Positions 31,356 to 40,254 of a stretch of DNA of 64,000 nucleotides are shown piece after piece. A model generated the notes under the pieces. It searched no databases. It was not told the DNA's origin and was given only the letters and a program-made list of their open reading frames with translations. The position numbers and the translations under genes were made by a program. The stretch's first letter is position 1, and every line of letters begins with the position of its first letter. The stretch covers positions 186,001 through 250,000 of the forward strand of contig JAEWGW010000004.1 of the NCBI GenBank assembly GCA_023388055.1. Direction: 5' to 3'. Origin of the DNA: Bacillota bacterium (GTDB lineage Bacteria > Bacillota > Bacilli > Paenibacillales > NBRC-103111).

Positions 31356-33091
31356 ACGTTGATCTCCTTGGTCATATCGTCGCCGCCGCCTTTTTTCCAC
31401 GAATCCACGAACTTGTCGAAGGCAGCTGCAGGCTCCTGGCCCATGATAATCCGGGCGAAGGTTTCCGCCTCCAGCTTATCCAGATACGCCTTCTTTTGGG
31501 TCATGGCCGGGGTGGGCACACCCGGGTACACATTGGCGGATACATAGCTGCCCTTCTCCCGCTCCAGCCAGGTGGTCAGCACGGATTGGAAGGCTTTGGG
31601 GCGTTGGGGCTCGGCGGACAGCCCGTCGTAGTCATTGGCCTCGGTGGCATTCAGGCCGTCCTTGCTCCCCTTCTGCAGCGCTGCCGCAATCCGCTCCAGC
31701 CGGTTCACCGCCTCGGAGCCCAGACGTCCCTGGAAACCCCAGGCATTGGCGTCATTGTCCGGGAAATCATTGAACCAGCCCCAGCCCGGCTGTCCGTAGC
31801 TGTATTTGAACAGGCTAGCATTTTTCTCCGTGGGATTGAGCGGGGTTTGCAGGGCGGTCACCGGGTACTTGAACTCGTACTTGCCCGCCAGCTCCTTGCG
31901 GATCGCCTCATTGCTGCGGTACAGGGAATCCAGCTGCATGTTGTACAGGGCAATAATCACCTCGGGCTGCTTGTAGCTTTTGTTGATGGCCACTCCGTAA
32001 TTGGACACTGTATCGATGATGACGCTGCGTTTGCCGTTCTCTCCCTTCAAGGTGGGCATCGCCGCCATATTGGCCTTGGGCACATTCTTCCACATATCCG
32101 GGAACGGGAAATATACATTCCACCACTGTCCGTTGGTCCAGGTCAGGGTATTGCCCGAGGTCAGATCGCTGATGGTATTGTCATTGTTCTTGGCGATAAA
32201 TTCCCGGTTGATGTAACCCTTGGCATACCAGTCGTGGAGCTTCACCAGCGCTTCCTTCATCTGGGGCTGGATGCTGCCGTACACCACCTTGCCGTCCCCG
32301 TCCAGCCGCCACTTCTTGGGCTGCGCATCGAAGGCCTGGGTCAGCAGGTCGATCCCCTGCATATCCTTATCCAGCACCATGCCGGTGCCGCCCGGATATT
32401 TGCTTTTGTAGGCGGCCAACACCTCCTCCATCTCCGCCAGGGTAGCGGGCACGGGCTTACCCAGCTCCTCCAGAAGATCCTTGCGGATCCAGTTGGTGCT
32501 CCAATACGCCATCCGGTCGATCATTTTGGGGAAGGCGTAGATTTTACCGTCGATGGTAAAAGGGGAAAACAGCTTGCCCTTGGCATCCTTCTGGGCCAGC
32601 TCAATCACATGCTTCAACAGCGGTGAACCATGCTTTTCGATCAGGTCGTTCAGCGGCATCAGCACCCCCTGCTGGGCCAGGTTGCCGAGAACAGGAGCCT
32701 CCGCCCCGATCACATCAGGCAGGGCGCCGCTTGCCGCCCCGATATTCAGCTTCTGCACGTCCGTCTCCAGATTGGGGGTGATCCACTTGGGCTTGACGAT
32801 AATGCCCAGGTCGTTCTGGAGCCACCGGGTATAGCCGTTGTTCTCCAGGGAATCTCCCGGCTGGTAGACGGTTCCTTCGGTGTTGATTTTATTCTGGGTA
32901 AAGGTTACCGGCGGATCAAACTTCTTAAAGCCGGCTCCGCCTGCTATCCCCTTCTCCTCCACCTTGGCGCTTACCGTTGGACTTCCCCCTGCATCAGCCT
33001 GGGGCCCCGCCTTTTCCCCCGTCTCCTGACACCCTGCGGCAAACAGCGCCAATGCCAGTCCGGCTGAGGCTACCCTCCACGTTTTGCCCAT
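31334..33091 (-). CDS. ABC transporter substrate-binding lipoprotein (LipO/YtcQ-like)
   Basis: 585 residues. Lipoprotein signal with lipobox LFAAGC (Cys21), then a short Gly/Ala/Glu linker and a large type-1 extracellular solute-binding domain. PALKSKYPG-like segments, IYAFPKMIDRMAYWSTNWI and the C-terminal AFDKFVDSWKKGGGDDMTKE fit the long LipO-type binding proteins of Paenibacillus. Captures an oligosaccharide outside the membrane for the LplB/LplC-like permeases. Divergent from the YesM/YesN-like two-component genes, which probably control it. Confidence 0.9.
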   Translation of the reverse strand: MGKTWRVASAGLALALFAAGCQETGEKAGPQADAGGSPTVSAKVEEKGIAGGAGFKKFDPPVTFTQNKINTEGTVYQPGDSLENNGYTRWLQNDLGIIVKPKWITPNLETDVQKLNIGAASGALPDVIGAEAPVLGNLAQQGVLMPLNDLIEKHGSPLLKHVIELAQKDAKGKLFSPFTIDGKIYAFPKMIDRMAYWSTNWIRKDLLEELGKPVPATLAEMEEVLAAYKSKYPGGTGMVLDKDMQGIDLLTQAFDAQPKKWRLDGDGKVVYGSIQPQMKEALVKLHDWYAKGYINREFIAKNNDNTISDLTSGNTLTWTNGQWWNVYFPFPDMWKNVPKANMAAMPTLKGENGKRSVIIDTVSNYGVAINKSYKQPEVIIALYNMQLDSLYRSNEAIRKELAGKYEFKYPVTALQTPLNPTEKNASLFKYSYGQPGWGWFNDFPDNDANAWGFQGRLGSEAVNRLERIAAALQKGSKDGLNATEANDYDGLSAEPQRPKAFQSVLTTWLEREKGSYVSANVYPGVPTPAMTQKKAYLDKLEAETFARIIMGQEPAAAFDKFVDSWKKGGGDDMTKEINVWYQANK

Positions 33092-33276
33092 TCCCGCTCC
33101 CCCTTTGGACCCTCATCATTTCGGCTTAGTGGAACACATATTCATCAGGTTTCATTCCTTACCGGGAAAGGAGTGCCCTGGATGCTCAAACACGTTTTGT
33201 CGGCCTTGATTGGATCGGAATATAAGGGTTCAAAGCCGCCAAAAAACTCGCCCTCAAAGCGTATGCTTCCGAAGCC

Positions 33277-33296
33277 AGTTTTCCGTTAGGAAAACT
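33277..33296. repeat. Hairpin in the divergent intergenic region
   Basis: Perfect arms AGTTTTCC / GGAAAACT around GTTA. The 33092-33534 gap separates the binding-protein gene from the sensor kinase gene and should hold both promoters and the AraC-type regulator sites. I could not identify convincing -35/-10 pairs or operator repeats in it. Confidence 0.4.
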
Positions 33297-33534
33297 CTCA
33301 ACTTCTTTCCCTCCCAGTCATTCCACATGAATATGCATTCCCTCCGCCGGTTGCTTCCATCTTAAGCAGCACGGCGCCGCCGCTCCACGCCCTCATCTAA
33401 CCTTTCTTGCCTTTCCGTGACTATTTGCCGCAGCTGAAACATGATATCCTACATATATCCAAGGGATCGGCCCGATGTTTATGTAAGCGTAATCATAACA
33501 AGAGAGAGAATCACCCACAAGGGGGAAAACAGGC

Positions 33535-35334
33535 ATGCGTCAGCTTTGGAAATCCTCCGTTGCCCGGAATATGATCGGCGGCTTCCTGGTGGTGCTGCTG
33601 CCGTTGGCCGCCACGTACTGGTACACCAATGCAGCCAGCATGGAAGCAATCCAAGAGGAGGTGGTGGCCTCCTCCTCCAAATCCCTGCTGCTGTTAACCA
33701 GCCAATTGGAATCCACGCTGGGCAAATTTGAGAACTTGACCTACTCGCTGGCCAGCGACAGTGAGCTTAATGCCGTCAACCAGGCCCCCTATGAAACCGG
33801 GCATCTGTGGTCCTACGTGCAGCAGCTGCGCCAGCTTCAATTCTACAGCAATACCGCCGATCTGGAGGGAGATATCACCATTTACCTGCGCGGCAAAAAC
33901 CGCAAGCTTTCCTCCAAAACGGGCTTTGGCCCCATTGAGGAGGACGCCCCTCTGTTTGTGCGGGAGATTGCCGTAGCCGAAAAGAAATGGTTTTTCCGCC
34001 TGAAGCCTGCCGGCGGCACCAACAGAGATAGCGGGCTCCAAACCCTCTCCCCCCAGGAGCGGGAGCAGCGCACGGTGCTGACCTTCGCCAGAGGCTCCGG
34101 CGTCCAGTCGGATAACGGCGTGATTGTCTCTGTCGATATTCCTGTGGCCCAGCTACGGCCCCGGATGGAGGTGATGCAGGGCCGGGAACAAGGCACCGCC
34201 TTCATCCTCGGGGAGCAGGAGGGCGAAATCTTCTCCGCTGATGCCGGTGCCGAGCTGTCCTCCCTCCAGGCCGTTATAGCGGACCAAGCCGGAACCACCG
34301 GCCGCTTCACCTACGCCCACAAGGGCATAAACAGCATCGTGCTCTTCGACAAATCAGCAGGTCCCGGCCTGACCCTGGGCATGCTGTTTGCCGAGAAGCA
34401 GATCATGCAGCCCATTCACCGCATCCGGGCCTGGACCATCGGCGTGCTGTGCGGCTCTGCCGCACTTGGCCTGCTCTACACTCTGTTCGCCTACCGGAAG
34501 CTCCTGCGGCCGGTGCTGGTGCTGGTGGAGGCCATGGGCAAGGTCAGGCTGGGCAGGCTCAATACCCGGATTGCCAATCCGCCGGCCAACGAGTTTGGCT
34601 TTGTGTATACCCAGTTCAACAATATGGCCGATGAAATCGATACCCTAGTCAACGAAATTTATGTGGAGCGCCTTAACCAGCAGCAAGCCCAGCTGAAGCT
34701 GCTCCAGTCCCAGATCAACCCACATTTTCTCTATAACTGCCTCAACTTCATCTACCAGATGTCCATGGGCGAAAACAACGAAGCCGCCGCCAACATGTCC
34801 TTGTATCTGAGCAAATACTTCCGGTACGCCACCAAAAGCGACGTCCACTATGTCAGTCTGCGCCAGGAGTTAGACAATATCGAGGCGTATATCCAGATCC
34901 AGCGTTTGCGTTTTTCAGGGCGTATCAGCTTTTCCATGGATATTCCCGATGCTCTGCTCTATACGGCCATACCCAGGCTTACCCTGCAGCCCCTGGTGGA
35001 AAATGCCTTTGTTCACGGCATCGAGGCCGGCGACGGCAGCCCCAAGCATATCGCCATCCGCGGGCTCCGGGAGGAGGCGTACATCCATTTGACCGTGGAG
35101 GATGACGGCAAGGGAGTTACGCAAGAAGAGCTCTGCCGGCTGCAGCAAAGCCTGGAAACCATGGAGCACGAGGAATTCGGCTGCGGGCTGAATAATACCC
35201 ATTGGCGGCTTGCCCTGCGGTACGGGCCGGGCGCCGGACTAAAGCTGGAGCGGCGGCAGCCCAAAGGCCTGACCGTCCATATCATGATTCCTGCAGAGGA
35301 GGAACAGCCCCGTGTACAATCTGCTGATTCTTGA
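33535..35334 (+). CDS. YesM-like sensor histidine kinase
   Basis: 599 residues. An N-terminal membrane helix (MIGGFLVVLLPLAATYW), a ~240-residue extracellular Cache-like sensor, a second helix near residue 305, a HAMP (AYRKLLRPVLVLVEAMGKVR), then a His_kinase domain with QSQINPHFLYNCLNFIYQM (His397) and a HATPase with ENAFVHGIE and an N-terminal G-box. It pairs with the AraC-type regulator whose GTG lies inside its 3' end. Such pairs sense extracellular carbohydrate and switch on the neighbouring LplABC-type transporter. Confidence 0.92.
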   Translation: MRQLWKSSVARNMIGGFLVVLLPLAATYWYTNAASMEAIQEEVVASSSKSLLLLTSQLESTLGKFENLTYSLASDSELNAVNQAPYETGHLWSYVQQLRQLQFYSNTADLEGDITIYLRGKNRKLSSKTGFGPIEEDAPLFVREIAVAEKKWFFRLKPAGGTNRDSGLQTLSPQEREQRTVLTFARGSGVQSDNGVIVSVDIPVAQLRPRMEVMQGREQGTAFILGEQEGEIFSADAGAELSSLQAVIADQAGTTGRFTYAHKGINSIVLFDKSAGPGLTLGMLFAEKQIMQPIHRIRAWTIGVLCGSAALGLLYTLFAYRKLLRPVLVLVEAMGKVRLGRLNTRIANPPANEFGFVYTQFNNMADEIDTLVNEIYVERLNQQQAQLKLLQSQINPHFLYNCLNFIYQMSMGENNEAAANMSLYLSKYFRYATKSDVHYVSLRQELDNIEAYIQIQRLRFSGRISFSMDIPDALLYTAIPRLTLQPLVENAFVHGIEAGDGSPKHIAIRGLREEAYIHLTVEDDGKGVTQEELCRLQQSLETMEHEEFGCGLNNTHWRLALRYGPGAGLKLERRQPKGLTVHIMIPAEEEQPRVQSADS

Positions 35335-36931
35335 TGATGAGCCTGCGGTGGTGAACAGTCTCGCCCACAATATCGATTGGGAGGAGCAGGGCATCGCCCA
35401 TGTGTTCAAAGCTACCTCCGCCGCCCAGGCGCTGGAGCTGATGCGGGAATACCGGACCGATCTGGTGATTTCGGATATCCGGATGCCCGGAATGGACGGT
35501 CTGGATTTCACGGAGGCCATCCGCAGTCTTTCCCCCCATAGCAAGGTGATTATTATCTCCGGGCTGGATGAATTTCGTCTGGCTCAACGGGCCATTCTGC
35601 TGAACGTCTTCCGCTATATGACCAAACCGGTCCCTTACATGGAGCTGGTTCAGGCTGTACAGGAGGCCCTTGCTGCGCTGGAGTCGGAGCTGGAGCAGCA
35701 CCAGCTGCTGGAGAATGCCGGGCAGGCTATGGACAGCGCCCGCCCCATTCTCCAGGAGCGTTTCCTACAGCAATGGATCGTCCGTGGAGCGGGCAGAACC
35801 GCCAAGGGCTCTGTCTCTCTTGATCCTTGCGGACTGGATATCCGGGAGGAGGACCCTTGCCTGCTGCTTCTGGTCCGGGTGGATGAATGGCCCCGGGAGG
35901 ATACAGACCCGTACCAGCGGCTGAAGCTGCAGAAGCTGGTGGGGGAGATTATGTTTCATGGCACATCATGCATCATGTTTAATGACTTCGAACGCCAGCT
36001 TGTGGTGTTGGTGCAGCAGAACAGCGAGGGCAAGCTCCAGGCGGCCAGACGCTATATGGAGGGAATGGCCGAGCTTCTGCTCAGCACAGCCAAACGTTCC
36101 TTGGGTTGCACCCTGTCTCTGTTTTGGAGCGGGCGTTTTTTTGCAGCGGGGACTGTTCATGAGGAGTATACCCGTCTGAAAGAGCGGGCCCGGTTCACAT
36201 TGGCCTGGGAATCGGGGATTATCCAGGGAGCCGCTCCAGAAGCGGCAAGCTGGGAGGAGGAGGAGCAGTCGCTGTTCGGTTATCCCGGCTTTGAGCAATG
36301 GGTAGAACGGCTGGATAAAACCCAGGCGCTTTATCATCTGCGGCATTGGTTCGACGGGGACGGGGGAAAGAAGCCAGCACGGACCTACGACATGCTGCTG
36401 CTGCTGTACAATACGGTATCTGCCAGCCTGATCAAGGCCTCCCTGAAACGGAAGGTTCCCCTCCAGGAGTGGGCCATGGAGGAAACCTCCATTTTCTACG
36501 CCATGCAGATGCCCGCTACCGTGTCCCGTCTGCGCGCTTGGGCCCTCCGGGTGACGGAGCTGTATATGGACTATATGCTGGAGCGTTCCCAGCATGCCAC
36601 CAGCCGGCTGCTGGCCCAGGCCAAGCAGCTGATTAACAGCGGACTGCTGGAGGATTTTACGGTGCAGGACATTGCCATGAAGCTTCATGTACATCCCAAT
36701 TATTTATCCCGGCTGTTCGCCAGGGAAACGGGCATAACGTTAACCGAATATACCGTGATGCTGCGGATGGAGAAGGCCAAGGCGCTGCTTGCTTCTCCGG
36801 GATGGAAGGTGTTTCAGGTGGCGGAGGAGGTAGGCTACGAAAGCGTCTCCCACTTCAACCGGACCTTCAAGCGCCACACCGGTATGAATCCGAAGGAATA
36901 CCAGACCTCTCTGGCGGGGGCAGAGCTGTAG
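35312..36931 (+). CDS. YesN-like response regulator (REC + AraC HTH)
   Basis: 539 residues. REC domain with ILDDEPAV, the phosphoacceptor in LVISDIRMPGMDG and the KPVPYMELV lysine. A long middle region (residues ~125-430) is typical of YesN proteins. The C-terminal AraC HTH pair includes FTVQDIAMKLHVHPNYLSRL and KVFQVAEEVGYESVSHFNRT. GTG start after GAGGAGGAACAGCCCC. It probably activates the divergent transporter operon. Confidence 0.92.
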   Translation: MYNLLILDDEPAVVNSLAHNIDWEEQGIAHVFKATSAAQALELMREYRTDLVISDIRMPGMDGLDFTEAIRSLSPHSKVIIISGLDEFRLAQRAILLNVFRYMTKPVPYMELVQAVQEALAALESELEQHQLLENAGQAMDSARPILQERFLQQWIVRGAGRTAKGSVSLDPCGLDIREEDPCLLLLVRVDEWPREDTDPYQRLKLQKLVGEIMFHGTSCIMFNDFERQLVVLVQQNSEGKLQAARRYMEGMAELLLSTAKRSLGCTLSLFWSGRFFAAGTVHEEYTRLKERARFTLAWESGIIQGAAPEAASWEEEEQSLFGYPGFEQWVERLDKTQALYHLRHWFDGDGGKKPARTYDMLLLLYNTVSASLIKASLKRKVPLQEWAMEETSIFYAMQMPATVSRLRAWALRVTELYMDYMLERSQHATSRLLAQAKQLINSGLLEDFTVQDIAMKLHVHPNYLSRLFARETGITLTEYTVMLRMEKAKALLASPGWKVFQVAEEVGYESVSHFNRTFKRHTGMNPKEYQTSLAGAEL

Positions 36932-36945
36932 GAAAACAAGGCCGA

Positions 36946-36982
36946 AAAGAGCCGGCTGCTTCACGCAGGCCGGCTCTTTCAT
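36946..36982. terminator. Bidirectional terminator
   Basis: Stem AAAGAGCCGGC / GCCGGCTCTTT with an 11-base loop between the yesN-like gene and the convergent ABC ATPase gene. Confidence 0.85.
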
Positions 36983-36996
36983 TATTTTCATAACCC

Positions 36997-37767
36997 CTAA
37001 ATCCCCAGCTCTTGCATTCTCGCAAGAACCGCCTTTACCCGGCTGTCCATATCCTTCGGACCGCTGCCGCCTCCGGACCGGGGAAGCAGCAGCTCACTGA
37101 CAATAGCCCCGTCGCGCATAAACAGGATCCGTCCGGACCGTGCCGCAACCTTGGCGTCATGGGTCACCAGCACTACCGTGGTTCCCTCTTCGTTAATGGC
37201 GGACAGCAGCTCCATAATCTCCTCTGCCGCCGACGAATTCAACGCTCCGGTAGGCTCATCGCCAAAAATTACCTGCGGATTGCCCATCAAAGCGCGGCAG
37301 ATGCCTGCCCGCTGAAGCTGGCCGCCCGATACCTGGGCGGTTTCTCTTTTTTCCAGCTCCGCAATCCCCGTTTTCTGCATTAGCGCCCTGGCCTTCTCCA
37401 CAAGGCCTGCGGCGTTTTTGCGGTTGTCCCGCATGGACGGGAGGATGATGTTGTCCAGCAGGTTCAGATTCTTCAGCAGAGTGGGCTGCTGGAACACAAA
37501 GCCCATCCGCGTGCGGCGCAGGTCCGCCAGCTCCTGCTCGGGCAGGGCCGACAGCTCCTTGTCGCCGAAGATTACCCGTCCGCCGTCAATGCTGTCCATG
37601 CCGCTTAAGGCGTACATGAGGGTGGATTTCCCCGAACCCGAAGGTCCCATCACCGAAACAAACTCCCCCTCCCGGATTTCCACGGACACTTCATCCAGGA
37701 CTCTGGTCTTTTCAGCGCCGGCTCCGAAGGATTTAACGATTTGCTCACCGCGTATCATTGTTTTCAT
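36997..37767 (-). CDS. ABC transporter ATP-binding protein (MacB/LolD type)
   Basis: 256 residues. Walker A GPSGSGKSTLMYALSG, Q-loop FVFQQPTLL, signature VSGGQLQRAGICRAL, Walker B VIFGDEPTGAL and switch His in VLVTHDAKVA. The sequence is of the FtsX-permease-linked class used by antimicrobial-peptide and lipoprotein exporters. Last gene of a TetR-MFS-FtsX permease-ATPase operon. The permease with which it works is directly upstream, separated by an inserted MITE-like element. Confidence 0.93.
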   Translation of the reverse strand: MKTMIRGEQIVKSFGAGAEKTRVLDEVSVEIREGEFVSVMGPSGSGKSTLMYALSGMDSIDGGRVIFGDKELSALPEQELADLRRTRMGFVFQQPTLLKNLNLLDNIILPSMRDNRKNAAGLVEKARALMQKTGIAELEKRETAQVSGGQLQRAGICRALMGNPQVIFGDEPTGALNSSAAEEIMELLSAINEEGTTVVLVTHDAKVAARSGRILFMRDGAIVSELLLPRSGGGSGPKDMDSRVKAVLARMQELGI

Positions 37768-37797
37768 GGCCTACTCCTTCATGTGCTGGGATATTAG

Positions 37798-37956
37798 GCC
37801 GTGTCTGAAAACTCGTTGAGGGCATCTTTTAGCGCCTTTTCGTCCCTTGCTGCGTTACTTTCGCTTGACGTACCCCCGGTACGCCTGCGCAAAAGTGCCT
37901 TGCCATGAACAAAAATTCGCTAAAATCTGCTCCCCTCGGAGTTTTCAGACACGCCC
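37798..37956. mobile_element. 159-bp MITE-like element with terminal inverted repeats
   Basis: Ends are CGTGTCTGAAAACTC (left) and GAGTTTTCAGACACG (right), flanked by a 3-bp direct repeat TAG (37795-37797 and 37957-37959). The interior is itself a long imperfect palindrome (TTTTAGCG... and ...CGCTAAAA, centre at GTACCCCCGGTAC). No coding potential. It sits at the 3' end of the FtsX permease gene, and removing it together with one TAG restores an in-frame C-terminus. Confidence 0.85.
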
Positions 37957-40254
37957 TAGAATGTGTCCTGCTCCCCGGGTGCCCGCCACGGTGGCCAGCA
38001 TTACCGACGCAACCATGGCCAACGGACAAACCAGATAAGCCGCAAGGGGATTCACTGTAAACTCGAAGGCCGAGGCGCCAAAGGAGGAAATCGCCGCTCC
38101 CGCCACCACCTCGCCCAGGGTGTTGGCCAGAATCAAGCCCAGCACAATGGCCACCGCCAGCACGGCCGCTGCGCGGCAGGCGTATTGCCTGGCTATATCC
38201 GCCGCCGTAAAACCCAGCGCCTTCAGAATGGCAATGGAGCTTCTGTCCTTGGCTATCAGCAGCTTCATAAACAAGAGCGTAACCAGGAACATAAGCGCCA
38301 GGGCAACGGCAAAGGCGGCATAAGCTGCCTTGCCGACAGCGCGGATGGTGGAGCCGAAGGTTTTGGCCATGTACGCCTCAATATCCGATACCTTGGCATA
38401 TCCGAAGCGCTCCGCATATTCCTTTACCTTGCCGGATACAACCACCGGATCGGCCAGCTTGGCATAGATGACACTGCGCATGGTGTCCCCGCTTGTTGCC
38501 GCAAATACTGCTTTGGCTGTTTTGCCGCCATTGGTAATGTCCGAATAAAGGCCGCATACGGTCAGGATGCTTTCTTTTCCGTCCACCAGGAGGGTCAGGG
38601 TATCGCCTACACCTTTGCCCAGCTCCTTCCCGTTTTGCACGGATAATGCGATTTCGCCGTTTGCGGTGGGGGCTTTGCCCGTGGCATAGCTGACCGGAAA
38701 GACCTCATGGTCTCCCAGCTCCACATATATCCGCTCCTCCGTCCCGTTCTCCAGCTGCACAGTAAAGGTCCGGGTGGCCAGCACCGTATGCTGCGTTACG
38801 GCATGGTCCTCCTTCAGCGCCTTGGCAATATCGGCGGACTTGCCGTCAATATCGGTGGTCTGCTGAAGGTCGAACCGCAGGTCCGCCTGCCCGATGCCCA
38901 TATAAGTGCTGAAGCGCTCCGAGGAAATGGTGCTGTACAGATTCTGGGGCACCGTCATGATAAACGCTGCTATCACCAGCACCGCTAGCATGGTAGCATA
39001 CAGCTTCTTGCGGGAGAGCACGTCTTTGATCCCCAGGAACAGGTTCGTATCCATCAGCCTGCTGCGGCTTAAGCGGATTCCCCCGGCTTTGCCGGACCGC
39101 TCCTGCGGCATACCGAACCGGATGGCCTGGGCGGCAGAAATCCTCTTAAACCGGGCCAATACCCGGCTCACATAAGCCAGGATCACCAGGAATACCAAGA
39201 ACACCCCTGCCAGACCGGCCAACAATGCCGCCCCCTCATGTCCGCTTTCGCCCATGGACAGCCGGATCTGCTCCAGCAGCAGCCCTTTGAACAGCAAGGA
39301 TAATGAATATCCCAGAACGCAGCCAACGGCAGCAATAGCTGTATATTTGGCCAGATACAGCTTCTTGATGTCGCTTACCCGCAGCCCGATGGCCTTCAGA
39401 ACACCGATTTCCCGGTAATCCTCCTCAATCTTGGCAAGCAAGGTGAATCGGATACAGAGCATGGCGACGGCCACCACCAGGGCGCTCATCAGCAGAATCA
39501 CTGCGATCATCATGCCGTCAGAAATGGCATTGAGCATTCTGAACAGCGGATAGGTTACCGCCGGACCGTTGGCCTCCAGCCCTGCGGAAGCATAGGCGGC
39601 TTCGAAGGCGCCCAGCTCCGACAGCTGCTTCAGCCGGAATTCAATAAGATATTCGATGCTGCCCTGATTAAGGAGGGCTGCGTAGTCCGCGCCGCTGACG
39701 AGAAACCGCTTGGAGGAGGAGAGGGAGGAATTCATCTGGGAATCCCGGAGAAAGCCGGCCACCGTCAGCTCCCGTCCGCCAATGACGGCTTTGTCGCCCA
39801 CCCCGATGCGATAGTCCTTCATATACGCAACCGGAACGTACAGCTCTCCCGCCGCCGGGCGGATGATGCTTCCGTCCAGGTCAAGCAGATAATCGAAGCG
39901 TTCACTTTGGGTGCTGAAGCCGTTGTCCTGGACGCTGTCGGCCAGGGTTTCCCCGCCTAATACGATCCGCGCTCCCTCCACATTCAGAAACTCCAGCACC
40001 TGGTAAGACTCCACATTGCCGTTGCGCTCCGCAAAAGCGGCAAGCCGCTCCCGGTCCACCAGACCCGCATGCATCTGCATAAAATGGGGGGTTTTGGCCT
40101 TCACCATCATGGCATCAATGGAACCGGACAGCTGGATGGCAAGCAGTGCCGCCAGTGAAACCAGCATAGCCGCCGCCGCAACAAACAGCATGGTAATCAA
40201 GGTGCTCGCCTTGCTCTTCCACACATCATTACGGATCATTCTGGCGAACATCAT
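37945..40254 (-). CDS. FtsX-type ABC transporter permease, 3' end altered by MITE insertion
   Basis: About 769 residues. N-terminal helix (STLITMLFVAAAAMLVSLAA), a large extracytoplasmic MacB-like region, then FtsX four-helix cores near residues 245-370 and 650-765. The last four residues (LGRV) and stop come from the MITE-like element. Without the insertion the protein would end HILISQHMKE just before the ATPase RBS, so the damage is slight and it is probably functional. The start overlaps the MFS stop (ATGA) with AACAGGAGGTGT upstream. Partner of the ATPase at 36997-37767. Confidence 0.9.
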   Translation of the reverse strand: MMFARMIRNDVWKSKASTLITMLFVAAAAMLVSLAALLAIQLSGSIDAMMVKAKTPHFMQMHAGLVDRERLAAFAERNGNVESYQVLEFLNVEGARIVLGGETLADSVQDNGFSTQSERFDYLLDLDGSIIRPAAGELYVPVAYMKDYRIGVGDKAVIGGRELTVAGFLRDSQMNSSLSSSKRFLVSGADYAALLNQGSIEYLIEFRLKQLSELGAFEAAYASAGLEANGPAVTYPLFRMLNAISDGMMIAVILLMSALVVAVAMLCIRFTLLAKIEEDYREIGVLKAIGLRVSDIKKLYLAKYTAIAAVGCVLGYSLSLLFKGLLLEQIRLSMGESGHEGAALLAGLAGVFLVFLVILAYVSRVLARFKRISAAQAIRFGMPQERSGKAGGIRLSRSRLMDTNLFLGIKDVLSRKKLYATMLAVLVIAAFIMTVPQNLYSTISSERFSTYMGIGQADLRFDLQQTTDIDGKSADIAKALKEDHAVTQHTVLATRTFTVQLENGTEERIYVELGDHEVFPVSYATGKAPTANGEIALSVQNGKELGKGVGDTLTLLVDGKESILTVCGLYSDITNGGKTAKAVFAATSGDTMRSVIYAKLADPVVVSGKVKEYAERFGYAKVSDIEAYMAKTFGSTIRAVGKAAYAAFAVALALMFLVTLLFMKLLIAKDRSSIAILKALGFTAADIARQYACRAAAVLAVAIVLGLILANTLGEVVAGAAISSFGASAFEFTVNPLAAYLVCPLAMVASVMLATVAGTRGAGHILGRV

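Noticed and set aside
31496..32626. 376-codon plus-strand open frame
   Set aside because: Antisense shadow of the substrate-binding protein gene, with His/Gly/Leu-rich composition typical of reverse-frame translation.
37945..40254. FtsX permease as a disrupted pseudogene
   Set aside because: The MITE-like insertion only replaces the last few residues; all domains are intact.
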